Shown in pieces: positions 6,155 through 13,967 of a stretch of DNA of 14,033 bases (within the stretch, counting starts at the first letter, position 1; the number at the start of each line of letters is the position of its first letter). The notes below the pieces were generated by a model that was given only the letters and a program-made list of their open reading frames with translations, was not told where the DNA came from and ran no database searches. The stretch is from DATGIQ01 sp035295665 (GTDB lineage Bacteria > Planctomycetota > Planctomycetia > Gemmatales > Gemmataceae). Where the stretch lies: positions 1 to 14,033 of the forward strand of contig DATGIQ010000152.1 of assembly GCA_035295665.1 (NCBI GenBank), given 5' to 3'. A program made the position numbers and the translations under genes.

Positions 6155-7570
6155 CTAGCTACTCCGTGCGGTCGTGATGGGCTGACCATCAGTCAAGGAT
6201 CCGATATGGTCCTGAACGATCTCTTCCGTCCCGGTGAAGGCTTGCCATGATCCCTGTTCGCCGTCCTTGGCTGGCCTCATCTGCTTTTTCAAGACCTCGA
6301 CCCTTCGGCTGTCGCGGGCGCCCATCTCCACCGGTACGCGCCATGCTTTGCCATTCTCCACGAGAAAGCAGAAAGTACGGTAGCCTTGATTGACGTCCCC
6401 TTCGGTGATCAGGGCCGAGGCAGGAAGCGTCAGGACGTTAGGGCGTTCGACAGTGATGCTCGCATTGACATACATACCGGCGCGCAGCTTCCCATTCGGA
6501 TCGGACACGTCGATTTCGGCCAGAAGGGTGTGCGCGGTCCGGTCGACGGACCACGAAGTTCGCATCACTTTGCCGCTGTAGGCGTAGGAGGGAAGGACCG
6601 GGATGCGGAACGTGGCCGGGCTGCCTTGCTCAACCCAGGCGGCGTCGACCTCCGGCACTTCGACCCGGATGCGCAGCAGATCGGTGCGCACCACGACGAA
6701 CAGGGGCTGGCTGTTGGGCCCCGTGGCCGGCTGCACGAAGTGTCCCGTATCGACGGGACGCTGGGTCACCACGCCATCAAAGGGAGCCCGGATCGTGCGG
6801 TAGCCAAGCATCGTTTGCACTTGGGCGCGGTTTTGCTGGGCAACTTCAAGGTGTGCGGCCGCGACCGTCACATCGACCTTGCTCTTGGCCCACTTGGCCT
6901 TGCTGGCGTTGCGATCCGCCTCGGCAGAACGCACCTGCGCCTCGACTTCCGCCAATGCCGCCCTGGATGTCTCCGCCGTCAGCCGGTTTTCTTCGACATC
7001 TTCTTTGCCAATCGTCCCACTGCGTCCGGCCTGGGCCAAACGTTCATAGCGTGACTGGTCGCGTTGGAGTTGCGCTTCGGCACGCTGGCGGATGGCTTGT
7101 GCCGCTTGCACCTTGGCTTCGGCGCTGTGGAAATCCGATTCCGCGACCAGGACCATTTCCTTGGCTTGCCGGACCTCTGCTTCTGCCTGAGAAACGAGCG
7201 CGTTTTTCTGGGCAAGGTCCACTTCCATCTCCGGAACATAGAGCTCGGCAAGGACCATTTCCTTGGAGACGCGGTCGCCGATATCCACGTTCAACTTCTG
7301 GACATAGCCAGCGATCTTGCTGAACAGAGGCGTTTGTTCGTACCCCTGGATGTAGCCAGGCTGGGTAACGGTGCGGCGTAGCGTGCTGCGCTCGGGGTTC
7401 ATTGTTTGGACCGTGAGGACCGTCGGCTCGGTGGTGGAGGCTGCGGGCGGCTCGGGAGCCCCGACGGTTGGCCGATTGCAGCTGCCCATTCCCAAAGCCA
7501 AGAAGCTGGCAGTGAGTTTCCAAAATGCCTGCGCCCGGCAGAAGGATGGCGACTTCATGCTTGGTCTCAC
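6155..7570 (-). CDS. RND efflux periplasmic adaptor (membrane fusion protein), probable lipoprotein
   Basis: A 471-residue HlyD/AcrA-type adaptor linking the RND pump to the outer-membrane channel. The N-terminal signal region ends in MGSC, with Cys31 a plausible lipidation site. The order is: beta-barrel/lipoyl half (IAGYVQKLNVDIGDRVSKEM, about 86-105), a long coiled-coil hairpin rich in A, E, Q and R (about 115-255), the second lipoyl half (YRTIRAPFDGVVTQRPVDTG, about 258-277), a beta-barrel (RIRVEVPEVDAAWVEQG), and a membrane-proximal domain with LRAGMYVNASITVE and LTLPASALI. GTG 7570 is chosen because GGAGG lies 11 bases upstream and it overlaps the pump's stop as GTGA; ATG 7558 has no nearby box. 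The 4-bp overlap suggests translational coupling with the pump. Substrate is unknown. Confidence 0.93.
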   Translation of the reverse strand: MRPSMKSPSFCRAQAFWKLTASFLALGMGSCNRPTVGAPEPPAASTTEPTVLTVQTMNPERSTLRRTVTQPGYIQGYEQTPLFSKIAGYVQKLNVDIGDRVSKEMVLAELYVPEMEVDLAQKNALVSQAEAEVRQAKEMVLVAESDFHSAEAKVQAAQAIRQRAEAQLQRDQSRYERLAQAGRSGTIGKEDVEENRLTAETSRAALAEVEAQVRSAEADRNASKAKWAKSKVDVTVAAAHLEVAQQNRAQVQTMLGYRTIRAPFDGVVTQRPVDTGHFVQPATGPNSQPLFVVVRTDLLRIRVEVPEVDAAWVEQGSPATFRIPVLPSYAYSGKVMRTSWSVDRTAHTLLAEIDVSDPNGKLRAGMYVNASITVERPNVLTLPASALITEGDVNQGYRTFCFLVENGKAWRVPVEMGARDSRRVEVLKKQMRPAKDGEQGSWQAFTGTEEIVQDHIGSLTDGQPITTARSS

Positions 7571-10500
7571 GATGGAACGGACCTCCTCTCGGTTTGCCGG
7601 TCAAAATACGTGCTTTGTGGATCATCCGGATCCAGCGACACGGAACGGGTGCTGCTGCGGCCCTGCACGATGGCGAACGCCGATGGGAGGACGATGAGCG
7701 TGGCCAAGGTCGCCGCCGCCAATCCGCCGATGACGGCTCGACCCAACGGCGCGGTCTGCTCGCCGCCCTCACCCAGGCCGAGGGCCATCGGCACCATGCC
7801 GGCAATCATGGCGCAGGCCGTCATCAAAATGGGCCGCAGCCGGCTCTGCGCACCTTCGACCGCGGCCAAGGGCGAAGCCATCCCACTCAACCGGCTCCGC
7901 TCGGCAACGGTCACCAGGAGAATGGCATTGGCCACGGCCACACCGATGGCCATGATCGCCCCCATGAACGACTGGATATTCAGCGTCGTGCCGGTCAGGA
8001 GCAGGGCCAGCGCCACACCGGCGATGGCCGCGGGCACCGCCAATACCGAGACCAGTGCCAACCGCACGGACTGGAAGTAGGCGGCCAACAACAGAAAGAC
8101 CGCAATGACGGCCAGGCTCAGGCCGAGCGTCAACCCTTCCGAGAGCTTCCCCCCCGCCAGCCAGCCGAACATCTGCTGCATGGGTACAATTTGGCCGCGG
8201 ACATCTACCTGCACGCCGCGTGGTGGCTCGCCGGCTGCAGCCAGCGCACGGCGGACCTGCGTCGCTACCCGACCGAGGTCTTCGCCTTCCACATTGGCCG
8301 TCAGGCTCAGAAGACGCCGCATATTGTAGCGGTCATATTCTCCCGGCACTTTGCCTTCGCGGACTTGTGCGACATCGCGGAGCAGCAGTTGGCTGTTGCC
8401 GTTGCCCTTGACCGGGACCATGCCGATTTCCTCCGCCGAGCTCATTTGGTAGGGCGGAATCTCGACCTGCACTTGATAGCCGATCCCGGTGTCCGGAGCG
8501 GCCCAGAAATTGGGCACCACAAATCGGCTCGATGATGTCGCTGAGACCAGAGAGTTCGCAAGTTCGCGCGTAGTTACGCCGCTCAACCCCGCACGCTGGC
8601 GGTCTACCTCCACAGTGACGGCGGGGTAATCGAGGGACTGAGCGAACTGCAAATCCCGAAGTGACGCGATCTTCACCAACTCCGCGCGGATCTTATCCAC
8701 GTAGGCCCGGTGCTCGGCGGCCTTGGGACCGGTGAAGGCCAGTCCGCTGACGGCCACTTCGACCGGCGTCGGCGAACCGAAACTCATGACTTCGTTCACG
8801 ATGTCCGCCGGCTCGAAGGAGAGCTTCAACCCATGCACACGCTCGGCAATCTGCTCCGGGGAGAGATGCTCCGAGCGGAGCTTCGCCGTGAGCCACTCCT
8901 GAAGGCGGCGCGGCAGCTCATCCCGTAACCGATGTTCGAGTTCCTCCACCCGGACGCTGCTCCCCTCCTTTAAGCCGATGCGCCATACGGCCTCTTCGGG
9001 TCCGCGGGTCCAGAGATAGATATTGTTGATGGGGTAGCTGGACCCGATCAGGCCCACATAGCCCAGGGAGAGCGCCAGGTTATCTTCGCCACGTCGGTTC
9101 TTGCCCGCCGCTTCCTTGATGATGCGCAGCGCCTCGTTTGCGATCTCCTCGGTCCGCTCGATGCGCGTGCCGTCCGGAGCGCGGAGCCGCAGCTGAAATT
9201 GTCCCGTGTCCACCGTGGGGAAGATCTCGATCCCCAGTTTTCCGCCGGCCAGCCAGAGTACAAGCCCCGCCCCGACCACGTACCCGCCGACAACCAGCCA
9301 ACGGAAGGGCATAGCTGCCTGCAAGGCGCGGGTAAAGTGGGGCCGCAGCCGGGTGAACGAAAAGCGTCCCGCGGGCCGGTGCGAGTCCGCCTGGAAGTGG
9401 CGCAGGACCCAGACGGACATCACGGGGACAAACATGCTGGACAGGAGATACGACGCGACCATGGCGAAGCCGACGGCCAAGGACAGCGGCACGAACAAGG
9501 CCTGGGCTGCCCCTTGCATGAAGAAAGCGGGAAGGAGGACCGCCAGGACACAGAGCATGGCCAGGAGTCGGGGCACGGCGGTCTCGGCGTTGCCGAGCCG
9601 GGTCGCTCGGGCAATGTTGTCGGATTTATCCATCTGCGTATGGATGTTCTCGACTTCGACCGTGGATTCGTCCACCAACATACCGACCGCCAACGCCAAC
9701 CCGCCCAGCGTCATCAGATTGATGGACTGTCCCGTCAGCCACAAGGCCATCACGGAGCCCAGCAAGGCGAAAGGGATGTTCAAGACGACCACGATCGCGC
9801 TCCGCCAGTCGCGCAGGAACAAAAGCACCATGAGTCCTGTCAGCAACGCGCCCAACACCCCCTCGGTGCAGACGCCCCAGATGGCCCGGGTGACGAACGG
9901 CGATTGATCGAATTGGAGCTGAACGTCGATGTCCTCAGGAATGGCTTTGCGCATGGCGCCCAAGTTCGCCTTCACGGCGTCGATGACCGCCAGCGTCGAG
10001 GCATCGGCCCGTTTGTTGACCAGGAGGTAGACCGCCCTACGGCCGTCTGCAAGGGCGTAGCCCGTGGGGATGTCGGTACTGTCCTCGATTTGCGCAAGAT
10101 CACGCAGATAGACGTTTTCACCTGGTCGAAGCGGGATATTGCCCAGTTCTTTGGGATCTTTCACCATGGCATTGGTCGGCACGATCGGCATCTGATCCTT
10201 GATGCGGGCGTTGCCCGACGGACTGATGAGGTTGCCCGAGGTCAGGGCCATCACCACATCCTCGGGTGAAGCATGGTAAGCGCGCAAACGGTTCGGATCG
10301 ACCTGGACGACGATCGTACGCTGGTTGCCCCCGAACGGCGGCGGCGCCGATACGCCGGGCAGGCTGGAAAACATGGGACGTACATTGAAGAGGGCCAGGT
10401 TTTGGATTTCGCCGATGCTTCGGGATTTGCTGGATAAGACCAGGTAGCCGACCGGCACGCTGCCGGTGTCGAAGCGCATCACGAAAGGACCGACCGTCCC

Positions 10501-10869
10501 GGGCGGCATAAAGGCACGGGAGCGGTTGACATACTGAACCGTCTCGGCCATGGCTTGCGCCATGTTGGTGTCCGCGTGAAAAAAAAGCTTCATCAAGGCG
10601 ACACCCTGGACGTTCTTTGATTCGACGTGGTGGATCCCCGAGATGTACAGGAAGTGGTACTCGTAGTAATTGGTGATGAGCCCTTCCATCTGGGCCGGAT
10701 CCAGGCCCCCGTAAGGCTGGGCCACGTAAATGACCGGCAGATTCAAGCTTGGGAAGATATCGATCTTCATCCGTGTCACGGCCAGGACGCTTCCCAGCAC
10801 GAGGGCGAGGATGGCCACGATCACGGTGATCGGGTGCCGGAGCGCGAAGACAATCGGGTTCAGGTTCAT
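7567..10869 (-). CDS. RND superfamily inner-membrane efflux pump (AcrB/CusA-like)
   Basis: A 1100-residue proton-driven exporter, normal for the family (about 1020-1100). It opens with LRHPITVIVAILALVLG, the first helix; a large periplasmic loop (about 33-330) contains YGGLDPAQMEGLITNYYEY, then helices 2-6 follow, then the second half with a repeat of the plan. The helix-4 motif is AVGMLVDESTVEVENIH, with D400, E401 and E407 matching AcrB D407, D408 and E414, so the second Asp is Glu. In helix 10 the AcrB lysine (K940) position is Ala980 (IGVAVANAILL), as in heavy-metal-type members. Substrate class is therefore uncertain. It starts 12 bp after padR, has GAGGG upstream of ATG 10869, and overlaps the adaptor gene. 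It lacks an obvious metal-binding methionine cluster by eye. Confidence 0.95.
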   Translation of the reverse strand: MNLNPIVFALRHPITVIVAILALVLGSVLAVTRMKIDIFPSLNLPVIYVAQPYGGLDPAQMEGLITNYYEYHFLYISGIHHVESKNVQGVALMKLFFHADTNMAQAMAETVQYVNRSRAFMPPGTVGPFVMRFDTGSVPVGYLVLSSKSRSIGEIQNLALFNVRPMFSSLPGVSAPPPFGGNQRTIVVQVDPNRLRAYHASPEDVVMALTSGNLISPSGNARIKDQMPIVPTNAMVKDPKELGNIPLRPGENVYLRDLAQIEDSTDIPTGYALADGRRAVYLLVNKRADASTLAVIDAVKANLGAMRKAIPEDIDVQLQFDQSPFVTRAIWGVCTEGVLGALLTGLMVLLFLRDWRSAIVVVLNIPFALLGSVMALWLTGQSINLMTLGGLALAVGMLVDESTVEVENIHTQMDKSDNIARATRLGNAETAVPRLLAMLCVLAVLLPAFFMQGAAQALFVPLSLAVGFAMVASYLLSSMFVPVMSVWVLRHFQADSHRPAGRFSFTRLRPHFTRALQAAMPFRWLVVGGYVVGAGLVLWLAGGKLGIEIFPTVDTGQFQLRLRAPDGTRIERTEEIANEALRIIKEAAGKNRRGEDNLALSLGYVGLIGSSYPINNIYLWTRGPEEAVWRIGLKEGSSVRVEELEHRLRDELPRRLQEWLTAKLRSEHLSPEQIAERVHGLKLSFEPADIVNEVMSFGSPTPVEVAVSGLAFTGPKAAEHRAYVDKIRAELVKIASLRDLQFAQSLDYPAVTVEVDRQRAGLSGVTTRELANSLVSATSSSRFVVPNFWAAPDTGIGYQVQVEIPPYQMSSAEEIGMVPVKGNGNSQLLLRDVAQVREGKVPGEYDRYNMRRLLSLTANVEGEDLGRVATQVRRALAAAGEPPRGVQVDVRGQIVPMQQMFGWLAGGKLSEGLTLGLSLAVIAVFLLLAAYFQSVRLALVSVLAVPAAIAGVALALLLTGTTLNIQSFMGAIMAIGVAVANAILLVTVAERSRLSGMASPLAAVEGAQSRLRPILMTACAMIAGMVPMALGLGEGGEQTAPLGRAVIGGLAAATLATLIVLPSAFAIVQGRSSTRSVSLDPDDPQSTYFDRQTERRSVPS

Positions 10870-10881
10870 CCGAAGAAACCC

Positions 10882-11232
10882 TCAGTGCTTTTGCCGGATG
10901 TTCTGAAAAGGCTGGTCCTGATCCTCGATGACTTCGGCCACCAGTTCGGCGAGTTTGTGCCGCGCTTCGCGGAGTACTTTTTTCCCGGCCGGCGTAGCCC
11001 GGTAGTAGTTCCGTCGCCGCCCGTTGACCCATTTGGTTTGGCTCCGGAGGTAGCCGAGTTCTTCCAGCAAGTGGAGGGTTGGGTAGAGCGTACCGGAGCC
11101 GATCCGGTAACCGTGCCGGACGATCTCTTCGCTAATCTCCGCACCGTAGGTAGGCGCTTTCGCCGCGTGGTAGAGGATATGCAAGCGAATGAAGCCGTTA
11201 AAAAAGTGCCGGGTGATGGGGTCGTCCGCCAT
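10882..11232 (-). CDS. PadR family transcriptional regulator, likely local repressor of the efflux operon
   Basis: A 116-residue winged-helix protein. The recognition-helix region is GSGTLYPTLHLLEELGYL (45-62), the PadR hallmark. The wing is NGRRRNYYRATPAG (70-83), and a C-terminal helix (KKVLREARHKLAELVAEVIEDQ) would form the dimer interface. The start ATG 11232 (ADDPITRHFFNGF) aligns with the family; a frame extending upstream to 11343 would add 37 unrelated residues and run through the candidate promoter. The gene is first in the unit, 12 bp before the RND pump gene. PadR proteins usually repress their own operon and release DNA on binding a small aromatic or drug-like ligand; here the ligand is unknown. 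Known PadR targets include drug-efflux genes, which fits this layout. Confidence 0.9.
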   Translation of the reverse strand: MADDPITRHFFNGFIRLHILYHAAKAPTYGAEISEEIVRHGYRIGSGTLYPTLHLLEELGYLRSQTKWVNGRRRNYYRATPAGKKVLREARHKLAELVAEVIEDQDQPFQNIRQKH

Positions 11233-11257
11233 GATCTTCGATTCCGATGTTGGATTT

Positions 11258-11274
11258 CGATATCGTATCGCGAT
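11258..11274. promoter_or_regulatory. Candidate PadR operator: two adjacent 8-bp palindromes
   Basis: CGATATCG (11258-11265) and ATCGCGAT (11267-11274) are each perfect palindromes, separated by one base, 26-42 bp upstream of the padR ATG. They overlap the -10 box of the candidate promoter, where a PadR dimer would block polymerase. PadR operators are usually short dyads near the promoter of the regulator's own gene. The assignment is positional; no repeat elsewhere in the window was found to confirm it. Confidence 0.35.
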
Positions 11275-11290
11275 GAAGCGGAGAGGACAA
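11262..11290 (-). promoter_or_regulatory. Candidate sigma70-type promoter of the padR-RND-adaptor operon
   Basis: On the - strand TTGTCC (11285-11290) and TACGAT (11262-11267) are separated by exactly 17 bp, each matching 4/6 of consensus. Transcription would begin near 11255, about 23 bases before the padR ATG. The -10 region coincides with the two palindromes. Assigned by eye. Confidence 0.35.
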
Positions 11291-11392
11291 TCAGATTTTC
11301 CCAGAGCGACCTGGAGCATTTTGTGACCGGATGTAGCGGGCATCTGACACGAGCCCGGAGCGCGACAGCTTTTTGCATCGACGGGCGAAAGG

Positions 11393-11409
11393 CCCCAAAT
11401 TGCTTGGGG
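11393..11409 (-). terminator. Hairpin CCCCAA/TTGGGG between tRNA-Ser and padR
   Basis: A perfect 6-bp stem with a 5-base loop (CCCCAA, loop, TTGGGG). On the - strand it is followed by CCTTTC rather than a true T-run. It lies about 140 bases downstream of tRNA-Ser on the same strand, so it may end or attenuate the tRNA transcript before the padR promoter. Evidence for termination is weak. Confidence 0.3.
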
Positions 11410-11546
11410 TTACGGCAAATGCCCGGGAGCAACGCCACTGAGCATCACCCCCCCAGCGCCATCAACCAGCTCCACGCCGATACCGGCGCGCACACTGGCG
11501 ATAACATCGCGGACACGCCAGGTGGCAAGATTTGACGTAACTCCAA

Positions 11547-11631
11547 CGGAGGGGGAGGGATTCGAACCCTCGGTGACTTACGCCACGCCGGTTTTCAAGA
11601 CCGGTGCAATCGGCCACTCTGCCACCCCTCC
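11547..11631 (-). tRNA. tRNA-Ser (anticodon UGA)
   Basis: Reading the - strand, the acceptor arm GGAGGGG (11625-11631) pairs with CCCCTCC (11548-11554). The D-arm region is GCAGAGTGGCCGATTGC. The anticodon loop CTTGAAA carries TGA (11595-11597), reading UCA serine codons. A long variable arm follows, then the T arm GAGGG-TTCGAAT-CCCTC. The long variable arm and discriminator G73 (11547) fit serine class II tRNA. The 3' CCA is not encoded and would be added after transcription. The cloverleaf was folded by eye and all stems pair. Confidence 0.96.
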
Positions 11632-11773
11632 TGGATCCCCGCCACGCAGTTGGGTCGGCAGTGCGTCCTCGCTGCGGACCACCGGGGAACATCCTATTTT
11701 TCCAGGATACTGCAGCCAGAGATTCCGGACAACGTCGCCGTGGCTGGTAACCCGCGGTTACAGCGTATGGGCA

Positions 11774-12246
11774 TCACGGAGCCTGTTGGGCATCGCCGTT
11801 GAGAGACCGGAAGATACTCGGGCCTTCATTGCGGAACAAGAGGGCTGTAGGGCCCAACTGACGCAGCAACTCCTGTCCCACGCTACTGGCCCAGAAGCTG
11901 GAAGAACGTGTCCGCGCTCCCTGCGCGAATTGTCCCAGGCTGGTGACGGTCACCACGCCGTTACCAGTCACGGTAGACATTATCCGTTCCTGGCTGATGA
12001 GAACCGCCGGCGTGAAGGAACCCTGGCGGTATGCGTATGGTTGGCGGTGACGGTGAAGGCAACGTTTTTGGAACCGGGACTGCCATTGTAACTGAGCGTG
12101 CCGGTCAGGGGATCGAGCAGTGTGCCATCGCCCCAGTTAATGCTCACGACCTTGTAAGGGGTGTTGATCGCGCCGGACGACTCGGCAGGAGTGGGCTCTG
12201 GCCCGCCCGGATCGGTGAAGGCCGCCACCGCCAGGCTAAAGACTGG
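11774..12246 (-). pseudogene. Frameshifted C-terminal remnant of a PKD-like cell-surface protein
   Basis: Two - strand frames together make one sequence. The upstream frame (11980-12246) encodes LAVAAFTDPGGPEPTPAES and then VVSINWGDGTLLDPLTGTLS and VAFTVTANHTHT, the WGDGT and FTVTANHTY-type pattern of PKD/cadherin-like beta-sandwich repeats in large secreted planctomycete proteins. Shifting frame near 12015-12025 continues the fold as GSFTPAVLISQERIMSTV and joins the next frame (11774-11980, TGNGVVTVTSLGQFAQG, then FWASSVGQELLRQLG), ending with a stop. A TGA just upstream of 12246 shows that the N-terminal bulk is gone. The single indel and missing start make it a pseudogene, unless a sequencing error caused the frameshift. 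Whether the end is the original C-terminus is unknown. Confidence 0.6.
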
Positions 12247-12440
12247 CCTGGCCGCTGGTCAAGCCATGCAACCCCCATTGGCAATCGGCTTGATCATCAT
12301 GTTCATCATGTCGCCATGAAAATTGGCCATATCCGTGGCGGGGCTTGCTTGCTCAAATGCCGTGTGGCAATTCGGCTGGTTGGAAGTCCGAATTCGATCG
12401 ACACGAGAGGAACACAACGTGAATTCCCGCTATCCGTGTC
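12247..12440. other. 194-bp gap; only an unassigned short methionine-rich frame
   Basis: On the - strand a frame stays open from about 12435 to a stop at 12259-12261. Its last 23 codons from ATG 12330 contain HGDMMNMM and end in NGGCMA. It has no recognisable family and no ribosome-binding site. It could be the tail of a lost gene or chance; nothing else is seen. Confidence 0.25.
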
Positions 12441-13841
12441 TTACTGCCCATACGCAGGATCTGGAGATGCAGCTTTCGTTTCGCGCCAAAGCAATGGGAC
12501 CTTGCCATAGGTCAGGCAACGCCACAGCCACTCCGCTGGTCCCAAGCGGAAGAGGTGCAACCAGAGCAGGCTGGCGAGGATCTGAAAAATCCAAATCCCG
12601 AAGACGATCCCGATCTGCCCGACACGGTCGACCCGGCCAAAGAGCCCGAAGCCGTAACCGTAAAAGATTGTCGTGCAGATCACTGTCTGCATCAGGTAGT
12701 TCGTAAACGCCATCCGCCCGACCGCCGCCAACGGCCGGATGAGTTTTCGCAACCACGGCTGCTGGTACACAAGCATGGCCAGGCCGACCCAGCCCAGACT
12801 TACCAGAATGCTCCCCCAATAGTTGAATTGGGTGCCGATGAAAATGGCGTAAAGGGCATCCCACTCCTCGGCGAAGTTCCATTGGACGCCGTAGAGGATT
12901 ACTGGAACCCCCAGACACAGAGCCGCGGCAACAAGCCCCCAATACGTCGCCGATGAGCGTGCGGCACTGAAAAAACCCAGTCGAAAAAGGGCCATCCCAA
13001 CTAACATCAGTCCACCGGCACGCCAAAAGACCAGGAACAGAAAACCGGCGGTCTGGACTGCTAGCGTCGAGGGCCAGCGTTCTTCAAATTCTTGAAGCCA
13101 ACTGCCGCGATAGGCAGCTAGCTCGGCCTCGATCACTTCCGCCGACGGTTGCCAGGAGCGCTGGAGCCCTTCCTTGATCTGCTCACGCACGGCCTCGGAG
13201 ACATGCGGCGAAGCGGAGATCCAGGCGAGGAGCCCGCCCAGCAACAACAGCAGGACAGACGGGGCGGCAATGCACACGATACCGAGCACGAGCTGTATCC
13301 CGGAATGGAGACGGCGAAGGGGATACACCAGCATGCCGCACAGCGCGTAAGAAAACAGGATATCTCCATACCACAGCAAATAAGCGTGGAGCAAACCGAA
13401 CAGAGCCAGGGCACCCATCCGCCGATAGTGCACTCCCGCCGAAGTCAACCCTGCTTTTTCCCGGCGGCTCGTCATCAGCACGATACCGGCGCCGAACAGC
13501 ATGGCAAAGATTGTCATGAACTTCTGGTCAGCCAAGACATGGCTGAGCAGCCAGACTGCGTAATTCGCACCCTCCAGGTCTCCATAGGCCGTCGGATTGG
13601 AATAGGCCGCCTCGATCATCGCAAACGATTGGATGTTCATCACCAGGATGCCGAGCATCGCCAGGCCGCGCAGCACATCCAGCGAACCAATCCGCTCCGC
13701 TTCGGGGATCGCATCCAGCGCGGGGGGTTCGGCCGGCAATACAGTGATCGGTTCGTTTCGGTCGTGCTCTGGTCCCGGAGCGGCAGCGCGAGTTGGTGGC
13801 AGAATCGGTGAGGCGTCCAATGGGTTTTGTGCGCCATCCAT
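12441..13841 (-). CDS. DUF418 / YeiB-like polytopic membrane protein
   Basis: A 466-residue inner-membrane protein. A polar, proline-rich leader (1-50) is followed by GSLDVLRGLAMLGILVMNI (52-70), the hallmark first helix of the acyltransferase-like DUF418/DUF405 group. About nine to ten further helices follow. The C-terminal third has the DUF418 signature: LAAVGRMAFTNYLMQTVIC, then IFQILASLLWLHLF, and the closing GPAEWLWRCLTYGK. The family resembles membrane-bound acyltransferases in layout, but no substrate is established. ATG 13841 is chosen: AAGGAGA lies nine bases upstream, whereas a longer frame to 13943 adds 34 residues without a ribosome-binding site. The gene appears monocistronic; a remnant gene lies downstream and a possible other gene ends upstream at 13968. 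No clear terminator was seen after the stop. Confidence 0.9.
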   Translation of the reverse strand: MDGAQNPLDASPILPPTRAAAPGPEHDRNEPITVLPAEPPALDAIPEAERIGSLDVLRGLAMLGILVMNIQSFAMIEAAYSNPTAYGDLEGANYAVWLLSHVLADQKFMTIFAMLFGAGIVLMTSRREKAGLTSAGVHYRRMGALALFGLLHAYLLWYGDILFSYALCGMLVYPLRRLHSGIQLVLGIVCIAAPSVLLLLLGGLLAWISASPHVSEAVREQIKEGLQRSWQPSAEVIEAELAAYRGSWLQEFEERWPSTLAVQTAGFLFLVFWRAGGLMLVGMALFRLGFFSAARSSATYWGLVAAALCLGVPVILYGVQWNFAEEWDALYAIFIGTQFNYWGSILVSLGWVGLAMLVYQQPWLRKLIRPLAAVGRMAFTNYLMQTVICTTIFYGYGFGLFGRVDRVGQIGIVFGIWIFQILASLLWLHLFRLGPAEWLWRCLTYGKVPLLWRETKAASPDPAYGQ

Positions 13842-13941
13842 CGCAACGTTTCTCCTTGATGCCGGACGGTCCTTTCCGTGAAGACCGACCCAGCCAGCTG
13901 ATGGGAGATGTTCCGGCGAACCGTGCAAACGGCCACGAAAC

Positions 13942-13947
13942 ATTGTA
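13942..13947 (-). promoter_or_regulatory. Isolated -10-like box upstream of the DUF418 gene
   Basis: TACAAT (5/6 of the -10 consensus) stands on the - strand about 100 bp before the DUF418 start, within a non-coding stretch. No matching -35 box sits 16-18 bp upstream, so this is a weak promoter candidate. Confidence 0.2.
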
Positions 13948-13967
13948 ACGGAGAGCCGGGCCGATCT

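Larger units (their letters stand above)
11233..11546. other. 314-bp gap between padR and tRNA-Ser, holding promoter, palindromes and a hairpin
   Basis: No credible gene lies here. The left part carries the candidate padR promoter and palindromes; the middle carries the CCCCAA/TTGGGG hairpin at 11393-11409. The remaining bases show nothing further. A long + frame running through this stretch is a composition-driven shadow of the - strand genes. Confidence 0.6.

Noticed and set aside
7525..8535. + strand frame of 336 codons opposite the adaptor/pump junction
   Set aside because: Antisense of conserved RND sequence; low-complexity histidine/glutamine/arginine composition.
9199..10269. Long + strand frame (356 codons) opposite the RND pump
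   Set aside because: It lies wholly within a well-supported RND gene, has a histidine-, glutamine- and glycine-rich composition typical of antisense reading of GC-rich DNA, and shows no domain.
10627..11535. + strand frame of 302 codons across the pump start, padR and the padR promoter
   Set aside because: It crosses two recognised genes and a regulatory region on the other strand and resembles no family.
11547..11631. tRNA-Ser as an integration site of a genomic island
   Set aside because: No integrase gene and no duplicated tRNA 3' end was seen in the window.
12259..12330. Methionine-rich 23-codon - strand frame, considered as a small metal-binding peptide
   Set aside because: Too short, lacks a ribosome-binding site, and no comparable gene is known to me; chance cannot be excluded.
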